Of a stretch of 11,989 nt of DNA, positions 1 through 6,333 are shown one piece after another. Positions within the stretch are counted from its first letter, which is position 1. Each line of letters opens with the position of its first letter. The translations under genes and the position numbers were made by a program. The notes under the pieces are model-generated. The model saw only the letters and a list, made by a program, of their open reading frames with translations, did not search any database and was not told the origin of the DNA. The DNA lies in NCBI GenBank assembly GCA_003645745.1, contig QNCH01000030.1, forward strand, positions 1 through 11,989. The letters run 5' to 3'. This DNA comes from Candidatus Omnitrophota bacterium. GTDB taxonomy: Bacteria; Omnitrophota; Gorgyraeia; B26-G9.

Positions 1-126
1 CCCAAATGTATGAGGTTAGAGTTATTGCCCCACCGTAGAGACCTGTACCGTCTGCGCAGAAACCGCTGTTGCCTGTTAAATTTCCACCATCATAAGAATA
101 AGCTTTCATATGCTCTTTAATTATAT
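1..126 (-). pseudogene. Frame-shifted 3' continuation of the beta-helix gene, cut by the window edge
   Basis: On the minus strand the beta-helix frame stops at 117-119, right after LWPFPNGYN. The +1 frame over the same place reads DIIKEHMKAYSYDGG and stays open to base 1, through GFCADGTGLYGGAITLTSYIW. From memory, related secreted beta-helix proteins end in LWPFPN, an IK..M segment, GFCADG and then LTSYIWEYLGN, so this looks like the true C-terminus displaced by one base. Skipping one G after CCA AAC joins the frames. The cause is either a real frameshift mutation or an assembly or sequencing error; the sequence alone cannot tell. The last residues lie outside the window. Confidence 0.7.
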
Positions 127-1526
127 CCGTTTGGGAATGGCCATAAGGATTCATTGGTTGTTTCGTTATATCCTTCTTCTCCCCAAAGTGTTCCATCTCT
201 GCCAATTTTGTAAAAAATTGTCGCGCCGATATCACCGCCGTCTGAGGCTGCACCGTCAAGGTCTGAATTATTTTCAATTCGAAGAGGATATAGAAGTGAG
301 TTTGAAAGTGGATCAATCATTGTCTTATCCCCTGTCATATTAGATGTACCTACATAATTAATTGAATTATTATAAAGACAATTATACTGGCTAACCCCAT
401 TCAACAAAGCAATATTATTAGTTACTCCAGCAATAATAGAATTAGAGATATCATCTCTTTCATTACTGCCTTGACCCTCAAAATATACACCCCTGCCCCA
501 TGTATCTGTGTTTAGCGCAGAGATACCATAAAAAGTGCAATGATCAAAATTGGCTCCATCATATCTTAATCGTGATCCCTGATAAGTCCCCATACTGACA
601 CAATTCGAAAAAAGAACCGCAGTATTGAGACTTACTGTAGACCCTGCTGCAACACCACCCGTAGCACCATTCAAAGATATGCATCCTGCAAAATTAGTAT
701 TTTCAAGCTCAAATCCTTGGCTTGCATATCGAAATGTCCATGCAAAAGGCCTTGCACTATAATATCCAATATCATTGTCAGCATCAATATATATGCAATT
801 CTGAAATTCAACATTTCTCGAACCGTATGCGAAAAAACCTGTTGTTGCAAGCCATCCAGCTTGTCTATCTTGCCTAGATACACATCTTCTATAAATCACT
901 CGTTCAGTATCTCTGGCAGGCATAAAAGAATAATCACCGGCACCCCAAGCATAACATTCTTCATAAAGCAAATCCGTACTGCTATATGATGAAAACACAT
1001 GTCCATCATCACCATCATGAGCATCATAGGCTCCACAATGTATAAACTTGATATGATTGCAAGAATCTACACCAACTAAAGTCCCTGCCCCCGGAAAATT
1101 ATTATTGCACCAGATAATGCCTTCAAAACTAATATATGATGCTGTACTCAAAGCAAATACATTATTCTCATCTTGTCCATCAAAAGAAACTTTGCCAGAA
1201 TGTTCAGCGCGTATCTGGGTGTAATCAGTTGAATTTCCATTTTGAGGTTTATGTGTAGAATCAATAGTATTTTCTATACAGGTATAGACACCATCACGAA
1301 TAATCAAAGTATCTCCGCTGCCCATATTAGCCATTGAATACTGTAATGTTTGCCACTCATTTCCAGAGCTTCCATCACCAATTATGTCGCTTCCATTGGT
1401 TGCCATGTAATAATCTGCCGCTTGGGCTTGGGCTCCAAACACCACCCCACACACTCCCAGAAAAACTAATGTAATAAATTTTAAAAACTTATTTTTACTA
1501 ATCACGGATTTATTTTTTAAAAACAT
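117..1526 (-). CDS. Secreted right-handed parallel beta-helix protein, frame broken near the C-terminus
   Basis: The predicted product is 469 residues. It opens with a Sec signal peptide: basic KNKSVISKNKFLKF, a hydrophobic stretch around residues 17-31, and a likely cleavage after AQA (residue 36). Residues 39-85 (YYMATNGSD, then SGDTLIIRDGVYT) match the DUF1565-like opening of many parallel beta-helix proteins. The middle has repeated short strands and Asn- or Cys-containing turns (ISFEGIIWCNNN, IKFIHCGAYD, LLYEECYAWG, VIYRRCVSR, VEFQNCIYID, FSNCVSM, FDHCTFYG, ISNSIIAG), the coil pattern of a pectate-lyase-like helix. This fits an exported or surface protein binding or cleaving polysaccharide, but I see no catalytic triad and assign no activity. 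The tail SDLDGAASDGGDIGATIFYKIG leads to LWPFPN, where the frame breaks. No Shine-Dalgarno is evident before the ATG; upstream is a run of A. The gene stands alone behind a repeat-filled spacer. Confidence 0.85.
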   Translation of the reverse strand: MFLKNKSVISKNKFLKFITLVFLGVCGVVFGAQAQAADYYMATNGSDIIGDGSSGNEWQTLQYSMANMGSGDTLIIRDGVYTCIENTIDSTHKPQNGNSTDYTQIRAEHSGKVSFDGQDENNVFALSTASYISFEGIIWCNNNFPGAGTLVGVDSCNHIKFIHCGAYDAHDGDDGHVFSSYSSTDLLYEECYAWGAGDYSFMPARDTERVIYRRCVSRQDRQAGWLATTGFFAYGSRNVEFQNCIYIDADNDIGYYSARPFAWTFRYASQGFELENTNFAGCISLNGATGGVAAGSTVSLNTAVLFSNCVSMGTYQGSRLRYDGANFDHCTFYGISALNTDTWGRGVYFEGQGSNERDDISNSIIAGVTNNIALLNGVSQYNCLYNNSINYVGTSNMTGDKTMIDPLSNSLLYPLRIENNSDLDGAASDGGDIGATIFYKIGRDGTLWGEEGYNETTNESLWPFPNGYN

Positions 1527-1541
1527 AATATTTTTTTTAAA

Positions 1542-1619
1542 TTAACGCCATTCGGGCAGACTTTTTTCTTCTTTGTTATTGCCTTTAGATATCTTACCAT
1601 TAGGGTTATACAAAAACAT
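1542..1619 (-). other. Possible 25-codon small ORF or remnant of a gene end
   Basis: An ATG-to-TAA frame encodes a 25-residue peptide starting MFLYNPNGKISKG and ending KSLPEWR, very hydrophilic and Lys/Asn/Glu-rich. It ends 15 nt before the beta-helix start codon and begins just inside the left end of the long-inverted-repeat element at 1628. There is no Shine-Dalgarno, and a stop codon lies two codons upstream. It could be a small leader ORF, the 3' remnant of a gene disrupted by the element, or chance. Confidence 0.15.
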
Positions 1620-1627
1620 TTTCTACA

Positions 1628-1793
1628 TATACTCAAACGTAATAGGTTTGTAAAATTTAGGTGTTTCCCTGTGCCCTATGAACGATCTGACCTAAGCCAA
1701 ACTGCAGGCGCAGCTCGCTGCGTTGAGGTTTAGCGATAGAAGAGCGTTTCAAAATGCGGTGCAGGGGGACATCATAAAATTCCAAACCTATTA
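1628..1793. repeat. Long-inverted-repeat element, copy A (right end truncated)
   Basis: Copy A aligns over its whole length with the reverse complement of copy B (1976-2158): shared blocks are the TATACTCAAACG end, GGTTTGTAAAATTTAGG, GTTTCCCTGTGC, GACCTAAG, the central GCAGGCGCAGC and the distal GTGCAGGGG and CATAAAATT. Its inner arms are complementary (TAATAGGTTTG against CAAACCTATTA), but the outermost part of the right arm is missing and a GCGGGAAT hairpin follows from 1798. There is no coding capacity; the open frame across it (1657-1893) is a by-product. It looks like a non-autonomous, MITE-like element. Confidence 0.75.
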
Positions 1794-1797
1794 ATAG

Positions 1798-1822
1798 ATT
1801 CCCGCTAAAAGATTGCGGGAAT
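1798..1822. repeat. ATTCCCGC/GCGGGAAT small hairpin repeat, copy 1
   Basis: Perfect 8-bp arms ATTCCCGC and GCGGGAAT enclose the 9-nt loop TAAAAGATT, followed by GACAAAAA. The same arms, loop and GACAAAAA tail recur at 5933-5957, with a degenerate inverted copy near 6039-6063. It resembles the neisserial dRS3 class (ATTCCC, spacer, GGGAAT) and similar dispersed bacterial hairpins. It directly abuts the truncated right end of element copy A, so it may mark a recombination or insertion point. Confidence 0.7.
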
Positions 1823-1975
1823 GACAAAAAGGCATGAAAAACGGAGCAGGTGTGACAATATAAAAGAAGCTTCAATAAATATTGCTTACCCACTCAAAAC
1901 TACAAAGAGCCGTTTATTTCTACATTATCTCACGATATTGTTGCTCTGTTAAAAATAAATACTTACTTATGTATG

Positions 1976-2158
1976 TATACTCAAACGCAATTGGTTTGTA
2001 ATTTTATGACATTCCCCTGCACTGCATCTTGAAACGTTCTTCATTCGCAAATCCTTAAGCGCAGCAAGCTGCGCCTGCGGTTTGACTTAGGTCAAAACGT
2101 TCCAATCTACAGCACAGGGAAACGCCTAAATTTTACAAACCAATTGCGTTTGAGTATA
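1976..2158. repeat. Long-inverted-repeat element, copy B (complete, 183 bp)
   Basis: Perfect 26-bp terminal inverted repeats lie at 1976-2001 and 2133-2158 (outer end TATACTCAAACGCAATTGG). The interior is also an imperfect palindrome, with CCCCTGCACTGC opposite GCACAGGG, GAAACGTTC opposite AAAACGTTCC, and the centre GCGCAGCAAGCTGCGC. It is clearly more GC-rich than its flanks and encodes nothing. The ends read TATAC and GTATA, so a duplicated TA target is possible, as with Tc1/mariner or IS630-type MITEs; no transposase is in the window to confirm it. As RNA it could form a very long hairpin. Confidence 0.85.
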
Positions 2159-2284
2159 TTCAGCGTATAATATCAAAAAATCCATCGTATATATAACATG
2201 GACATTTTGGCAAAAGAAGCGAAGCATACTATAAAATATCTAAATTAGATTCCCTGCAAAAATAACAGGGGAGAACAAAAACAT

Positions 2285-2331
2285 TTTTTTATAACCATTT
2301 ACAACTAAACGGCTTAAGAGAAATTTTCTTA
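2285..2331. repeat. Unexplained dispersed motif X, copy 1
   Basis: The stretch from TTTTTATAACC through CAACTAAAC and CTTAAGAGAAATTT closely matches 6151-6193 (TTTTTGTAACC, CAACTAAAC, CTTAAAAAAAAATT), with about four in five positions the same by eye. It lies just past the prepilin peptidase stop (2357), in the spacer before the beta-helix gene. AAGAGAAATTTTCTTA near its end is almost palindromic. Its function is unknown. The rest of the spacer (2159-2284) holds only a weak CCCTG/CAGGG dyad at 2252-2270 with no following U-run on the minus strand. Confidence 0.45.
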
Positions 2332-2356
2332 TGCATTAAATTATAATCTCAAATTG

Positions 2357-3352
2357 TTATGAGGAATGCATAAACCAGCGCAAAAATTCCTTGCCCCATA
2401 AAATAACTAAAAACGCGGCTATAGATAAGTAAGGGCCATAAGGAATAGTTTCTACACCTTTGCGTAGTTTCATCGTAATTCCAACAACTGCGCCAAAAAA
2501 AGGAGCAACAAAAAATATCAGCAAAGCATATTGCCAGCCTAAAATACTGCCAATCATTGCTAAAAATTTAACATCCCCGCCGCCCATACTTTCTTTTTTA
2601 AATATTATTTTTCCAAATTCCCCAATTAAAAAAATACTGCCTCCGCCGACTAACAAACCTAAGCCTGATTGAATCAAGCCGGAAAAATGAGTATTCACAT
2701 TATGAATTTGCGGAAAAATAAAGCTTACAATAAGGCCAATTACTAATCCGCCCAAAGTTATTTCATCAGGAATAATCTGGAAGTCAAAATCAACAAATGT
2801 AGATACAATTAAAGCGCAGGTTAACGCGGTATAAATAAAAAATTTAGCTGAAAAACCAAAAAATATATATAAAACAACAAATACACACGCGGTAATTAAT
2901 TCCACCATAAAATATCTAAATGGTATATGCTGCCTGCACTCCCTGCATTTTGCGCCAAGGATCAAATAACTTAACAAAGGAATATTATCATACCAAAAAA
3001 TTTGTTTCTTACAATTAGGGCAAAAAGACCGTTTTGGATTGTTAATAGACAAAGCGCATAACTGCCGCAAAATATGATAAATTTGTGTTTGCTGGCTCTT
3101 AAACTCTGTACTTAAATGTAATTTGTGAGCATGGCTCAACTGCTTAAATTTAAGCTGGATGACACCTTCCTCATCAATAAACTTATGTTTAAATAACTCG
3201 TCCCAAAGTTTTTCGTTATTAACCTTTATATCTTTAAACGCATCAAGAGTTAATGTCCCAGAGCGCGGCAAACGGAAAATGCAAACATTTAAAAAACTGC
3301 CGATTACAGATCCAAAAATAAATAAAAATACTTTTATAATTACTTGCATCAT
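2357..3352 (-). CDS. pilD: Type IV prepilin peptidase (A24 aspartic protease/N-methyltransferase), with an extended N-terminal domain
   Basis: This polytopic inner-membrane enzyme of 331 residues cleaves prepilin or pseudopilin leaders and usually N-methylates the new end. The signature GSFLNVCIFRLPR is at residues 18-30 after a first membrane segment. Two CxxC pairs (C111/C114 in SFCPNC and C136/C139 in KCREC) frame the typical WYDNIPLLSYL. The catalytic aspartates are D188 in FVDFDFQIIPDE and D260 in MGGGDVKF. Several further hydrophobic segments span about 146-325. Odd: some 80 residues separate RLPR from CPNC, longer than the region of about 30 in classical PilD; this hydrophilic insert (LWDELFKHKFIDEEGVIQL and onward) is of unknown role. 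The start overlaps the aroE stop as ATGA, so translation is coupled; a second ATG lies one codon later. It is the last gene of leuA-aroE-pilD. The substrates, pili or type II secretion, are not visible here. Confidence 0.93.
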   Translation of the reverse strand: MMQVIIKVFLFIFGSVIGSFLNVCIFRLPRSGTLTLDAFKDIKVNNEKLWDELFKHKFIDEEGVIQLKFKQLSHAHKLHLSTEFKSQQTQIYHILRQLCALSINNPKRSFCPNCKKQIFWYDNIPLLSYLILGAKCRECRQHIPFRYFMVELITACVFVVLYIFFGFSAKFFIYTALTCALIVSTFVDFDFQIIPDEITLGGLVIGLIVSFIFPQIHNVNTHFSGLIQSGLGLLVGGGSIFLIGEFGKIIFKKESMGGGDVKFLAMIGSILGWQYALLIFFVAPFFGAVVGITMKLRKGVETIPYGPYLSIAAFLVILWGKEFLRWFMHSS

Positions 3353-4176
3353 TTTCTAACCTCTTCATTTAAAGCTTTAAACATAATTTCCAAAGGAGCA
3401 TCCTGATGCGTCCACAATTCAAAAGCCTGCATACCTTGATACAAAAGCATTTTCAGGCCATTACTAAACTTTAACCCCTTTTGCTGAGCTAATTTTAACA
3501 ATTTTGTCTGCGCTGGATTATAAATCAAATCATAGACAAAAAGATTTTTATGCAAATATTGCTCGCTAACTATACATACGTCTTCCTCTTTCATCCCAAC
3601 TCCAGAAGCATTAATCAGAATATCTTTTTCTAAAATTTTTAACTCTGAGATAGAATCTTTTACCAAAATACTGCATTGCGGGAAAAACCCCCCGGCTCTT
3701 TGCGCTAAACACAAACTTCTGCTTTTATCTATGTCATATAACGCAATCTCATTTATTCCGTTTATAAGCAACGCAATCACAACTGCTTTAGCTGCCCCGC
3801 CCGCGCCAATAATTGCCGCTCTTTTAAAAGCAATGCCTGTTTCACTAATATGCCGCAGAAAACCAGAACAATCAGTATTAAAACCTTTTAACTTTCCCTG
3901 CTGCGTTACACAAATAGTATTTACCGCGCCAATTTGTTCAACTTCAGGAGATTTTTCATCTAAGAATTGCAAAGCAAATTCTTTATGCGGGATAGTTACA
4001 TTTAAACCCCTGATATTTTTATTCTTTAGACAAGATAAAAATTCAGCAACTTGTTCAGGCTTTAACTCAAATAATTCATATTTAGCATCTAAATTAAGAT
4101 AGGAAAAAGCAGCATTATGCATAGCAGCTGAAAAACTGTGTTTAACAGGATAACCAATCAATCCATATTTAAACAT
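3349..4176 (-). CDS. aroE: Shikimate dehydrogenase
   Basis: It reduces 3-dehydroshikimate to shikimate with NADPH, in the cytoplasmic aromatic amino-acid pathway. The product from the ATG at 4176 is 275 residues, the usual length. Visible landmarks in that numbering are the shikimate-binding serines S14 and S16 in GYPVKHSFS, NVTIPHKE with catalytic K65, GAVNT, GFNTD with catalytic D102, the dinucleotide loop GAGGAAKA around 124-131, NASGVGM near 189-195, and the terminal YQGMQAFELW. K65 and D102 fall at the positions known from the E. coli enzyme. A TTG at 4179 would add one residue, but GGAG placed 8 nt before the ATG, and the TGATG overlap with the leuA stop, favour the ATG. It is coupled to leuA upstream and pilD downstream. 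It is the only aromatic-pathway gene in the window. Confidence 0.95.
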   Translation of the reverse strand: MFKYGLIGYPVKHSFSAAMHNAAFSYLNLDAKYELFELKPEQVAEFLSCLKNKNIRGLNVTIPHKEFALQFLDEKSPEVEQIGAVNTICVTQQGKLKGFNTDCSGFLRHISETGIAFKRAAIIGAGGAAKAVVIALLINGINEIALYDIDKSRSLCLAQRAGGFFPQCSILVKDSISELKILEKDILINASGVGMKEEDVCIVSEQYLHKNLFVYDLIYNPAQTKLLKLAQQKGLKFSNGLKMLLYQGMQAFELWTHQDAPLEIMFKALNEEVRK

Positions 4177-5717
4177 CAAACTTCTCCGTTTCTATTCGCA
4201 ATAACTTTAGTTTTTAATAAAACCCTGTTTACTGCATTAAGGTATGCTTTAGCTGAAGCTTCAATAATATCTGTACTTGCGCCTCTGCCCTGAATATGCT
4301 GTTTTTTAATTTCAAGTTTCAAACTAACCCCGCCTAACGCGTCTTTACCTGAGGTTACTGCTGAAATAGAATATTCCAATAGTTTACTTTTTATTTTAAT
4401 TATTTTTTCAATGGCTTTAAAACAAGAGTCTATCGGCCCATCGCCATAAGACTCAGCTTCAAATATCTGTTTCTGTTTTTGTAGTTTAACCTTTGCCTGA
4501 GGATTAATATGCGTACCTCCTTTAAATTCAAGTTCAGTTAATACCCATCCCTCAGGAAAACCGCCTATTTGCTCTTCAACAATAGCGCTCAAATCATCGT
4601 CAAAAACTTCCTTTTTTTTATCTGCTAATATTTTAAACCGAACAAAAGCTTTTTCAACCTGCGCAATTGTTAATTTAAAGCCCAATTGCTTAAGCCTGTC
4701 TGAAAAAGCATGCCTGCCTGAATGTTTTCCCATTACCAACCCCTGCCCATAAAAACCTACATCATCAGGGCTGATAATCTCGTAGGTCTGCCTTTTTTTT
4801 AATACACCGTCCTGATGAATGCCTGATTCATGCCGAAAAGCATTACCCCCTACAATCGATTTATTCGGCGCAATTGCAAATCCTGTTAAACTGCTCACCA
4901 AACGGCTGGTTTTATAAATTTCTTTAGGATTTATACCTGTATACATATGGTCAAAAAAATCTTTACGTGTCATTAAATTCATTACAATCTCTTCTACTGC
5001 CGCATTACCAGCCCGTTCTCCAATGCCGTTAACTGTGCATTCTATCTGGCCAGCGCCGTTTTTAATTGCTGAAAGCGAATTTGCCACAGCAACACCTAAA
5101 TCATTATGGCAATGCACAGACACTACTGCCTGATTAATATTCGGCACTCTATTGCAAATTGAGCGGATTAAAGCGCCAAATTCTGATGTTTGCGCGTAAC
5201 CAACAGTATCTGGAATATTTACAGTAGTTGCTCCAGCTTTAATTACTTTTTCTATTACCCTGCAAAGAAAGTCAGGCTCTGTCCTTGAAGCATCTTCAGG
5301 TGAAAACTCAACATCATCGCAAAATTTACGCGCGTACTTTACCGCGGACTCAGCAATTTTTAAAATTTCGTCTTCCGCTTTTTTTAATTTATACTGCATA
5401 TGAATCTTAGACGTAGCGAGAAAAACATGGATACGTTTTCTTTTCGCGGGTTTTAAAGCATTTGCCGCTGCTTCAATATCTTTATTTAAAGACCTTGCCA
5501 AAGCGCAAATAACAGCGCCTTTAATATTTTTTGCAATCTGATTAACAGAAGCAAAATCACCCGGCGAAGAAATCGGAAACCCAGCCTCAATTACATCCAC
5601 ACCCAAACACACCAATTGTTTAGCAACTTCCACTTTTTCAAAAGCGTTCAAACTCGCGCCAGGCGCTTGTTCGCCATCTCTTAAAGTTGTATCAAAAATA
5701 ATTATTCTTTTACCCAT
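4176..5717 (-). CDS. leuA: 2-isopropylmalate synthase
   Basis: It condenses acetyl-CoA with 2-ketoisovalerate, the committed step of leucine synthesis. The 513-residue product has a TIM-barrel with FDTTLRDGEQAPG (R13, metal ligand D14), EAGFPISSPGDF, FSPEDASRTE, VNIPDTVGYA, the HCHND metal histidines H202/H204 and NGIGERAGN with metal ligand N238. The linker carries FRHESGIHQDGVLK and GKHSGRHAF. From about residue 400 there is a LeuA allosteric domain (YGDGPIDSCFKAI; then GGVSLKLEI and GRGASTDIIEASAKAYLNA), so leucine feedback is likely. An ATG at 5756 would add 13 residues (MPEPYRIGDFKNK), but these are the translation of a palindrome in the leader and no ribosome site precedes it; the family starts near RIIIFDTTLRDGEQ, so 5717 is preferred, with a rather distant GGGGA. 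It overlaps aroE by one base. Citramalate synthase is a weaker alternative. Confidence 0.93.
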   Translation of the reverse strand: MGKRIIIFDTTLRDGEQAPGASLNAFEKVEVAKQLVCLGVDVIEAGFPISSPGDFASVNQIAKNIKGAVICALARSLNKDIEAAANALKPAKRKRIHVFLATSKIHMQYKLKKAEDEILKIAESAVKYARKFCDDVEFSPEDASRTEPDFLCRVIEKVIKAGATTVNIPDTVGYAQTSEFGALIRSICNRVPNINQAVVSVHCHNDLGVAVANSLSAIKNGAGQIECTVNGIGERAGNAAVEEIVMNLMTRKDFFDHMYTGINPKEIYKTSRLVSSLTGFAIAPNKSIVGGNAFRHESGIHQDGVLKKRQTYEIISPDDVGFYGQGLVMGKHSGRHAFSDRLKQLGFKLTIAQVEKAFVRFKILADKKKEVFDDDLSAIVEEQIGGFPEGWVLTELEFKGGTHINPQAKVKLQKQKQIFEAESYGDGPIDSCFKAIEKIIKIKSKLLEYSISAVTSGKDALGGVSLKLEIKKQHIQGRGASTDIIEASAKAYLNAVNRVLLKTKVIANRNGEV

Positions 5718-5745
5718 TTTATTTTTAAAATCCCCTATCCTGTAG

Positions 5746-5765
5746 GGTTCAGGCATGCCTGAACC
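5746..5765. repeat. 20-bp perfect palindrome in the leuA leader (palindrome family, copy 1)
   Basis: GGTTCAGGCATGCCTGAACC is fully self-complementary and lies 29 nt before the leuA ATG, between the predicted promoter and the ribosome site. On the plus strand it is preceded by TCCTGTAG and followed by GTTAA. The related palindrome at 6295-6314, read on the minus strand, has the same TCCTGTAG and a similar GCTAA flank, but four arm base pairs differ and all are compensated. As RNA it would form a strong stem close to the start codon. It could be a structured leader, a protein-binding site, or a dispersed REP-like repeat. Confidence 0.75.
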
Positions 5766-5797
5766 GTTAATTTATGATTTCCAATATTATATTCATC

Positions 5798-5826
5798 ATT
5801 ATCCCATGTTGCGGGATTGTTTACAA
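5798..5826 (-). promoter_or_regulatory. Predicted sigma-70-type promoter for leuA
   Basis: On the minus strand TTGTAA (5826-5821) is followed after exactly 17 nt by GATAAT (5803-5798), 4/6 and 5/6 matches to the consensus boxes. Transcription would start near 5791 and give a leader of roughly 75 nt containing the GGTTCAGG palindrome. ATTGTTTACAAT (5816-5827), a small dyad, overlaps the -35 box. This is pattern reading only. Confidence 0.5.
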
Positions 5827-5932
5827 TATATTCACGCCTGTCCGCCTTTGGTGGAAATTTTATCTAACGATTCGTCAACACGGATAATATGATCATGAAA
5901 TGATTTCTGCCATTTAAATGGCGATAAATTAA

Positions 5933-5957
5933 ATTCCCGCTAAAAAATTGCGGGAAT
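5933..5957. repeat. ATTCCCGC/GCGGGAAT small hairpin repeat, copy 2
   Basis: The arms ATTCCCGC and GCGGGAAT with loop TAAAAAATT are followed by GACAAAAA, nearly identical to 1798-1822. Just upstream lies another perfect palindrome, GCCATTTAAATGGC at 5909-5922. The surrounding stretch 5827-6030 contains no credible gene: the open frame 5864-6121 is produced by the repeats and contains FLSFPQFFSGNL, the translation of the hairpin. Confidence 0.7.
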
Positions 5958-6031
5958 GACAAAAAAATGGTGATGATGAAGCTGGTAGGATTGATTATAG
6001 GATACCCTACAATATCATTCCCTGCATAGCA

Positions 6032-6082
6032 AGACAGATGCCCGCAACCTTTTAGCGGGAATCCATATTCAGCCATCTGTCT
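6032..6082. repeat. Nested inverted repeat containing GCGGGAAT-type copy 3
   Basis: The outer arms AGACAGATG (6032-6040) and CATCTGTCT (6074-6082) are exact complements. Inside them CCCGC (6041-6045) pairs with GCGGG (6055-6059), and the core matches the reverse complement of the ATTCCCGCTAAAAGATTGCGGGAAT family with one degenerate arm. The structure may be a hairpin repeat inserted in, or grown into, a larger dyad. No U-run follows on either strand, so it is not an obvious terminator. Confidence 0.5.
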
Positions 6083-6150
6083 GATATAATTCGCTATGTT
6101 TAAACTATATTTACAATACACATTACAAGGCTACAACCCAACGCAGCTTC

Positions 6151-6193
6151 TTTTTGTAACCTTTTGCAACTAAACAACTTAAAAAAAAATTCC
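6151..6193. repeat. Unexplained dispersed motif X, copy 2
   Basis: TTTTTGTAACC, CAACTAAAC and CTTAAAAAAAAATT in the same order and spacing as 2285-2331. It lies in the ilvC-leuA spacer. Both copies have the same orientation relative to the genes, are downstream of one minus-strand gene and several hundred bases upstream of the next, and share their spacer with the long-inverted-repeat element. Function unknown. The stretch 6194-6294 is AT-rich with nothing recognisable. Confidence 0.45.
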
Positions 6194-6294
6194 TACTACG
6201 ATAAATTATTTAATTGATTAATTTGTTTAGTGACAGCGGATTTGAATGATCCAACAATAACCAATAAATTATTATTTATTTTGTTTTTATTAGC

Positions 6295-6314
6295 GGAACG
6301 GGCATGCCCGTTCC
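6295..6314. repeat. 20-bp perfect palindrome (palindrome family, copy 2)
   Basis: GGAACGGGCATGCCCGTTCC is fully self-complementary. It shares the GGCATGCC core and the CCTGTAG flank with 5746-5765 but carries AACG/CGTT where the other has TTCA/TGAA. It sits about 70 bp past the ilvC stop. With no U-run following it on the minus strand it is a poor intrinsic terminator, although a strong stem here could protect a 3' end. Confidence 0.75.
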
Positions 6315-6333
6315 CTACAGGATTATTGATAAT

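Noticed and set aside
119..135. A textbook slippery heptamer, C CCA AAC, at the beta-helix frame break, suggesting programmed -1 frameshifting
   Set aside because: A -1 slip there reads CGG ATA TAA and stops at once. The conserved tail lies in the +1 frame, so the heptamer does not explain it.
1657..1893. 78-codon open frame on the minus strand
   Set aside because: It is the translation of element copy A and the GCGGGAAT hairpin (FLSFPQSFSGNL), with no ribosome site.
2252..2270. CCCTG/CAGGG hairpin as terminator of the leuA-aroE-pilD unit
   Set aside because: The stem is only 5 bp with a 9-nt loop and no U-run follows on the minus strand.
1798..6063. Repeats as a CRISPR array
   Set aside because: The copies are kilobases apart, inverted relative to each other and without regular spacers or cas genes.
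5864..6121. 85-codon open frame on the minus strand in the ilvC-leuA spacer
   Set aside because: It is built from the hairpin repeats and contains FLSFPQFFSGNL, the same repeat translation seen at 1657-1893.
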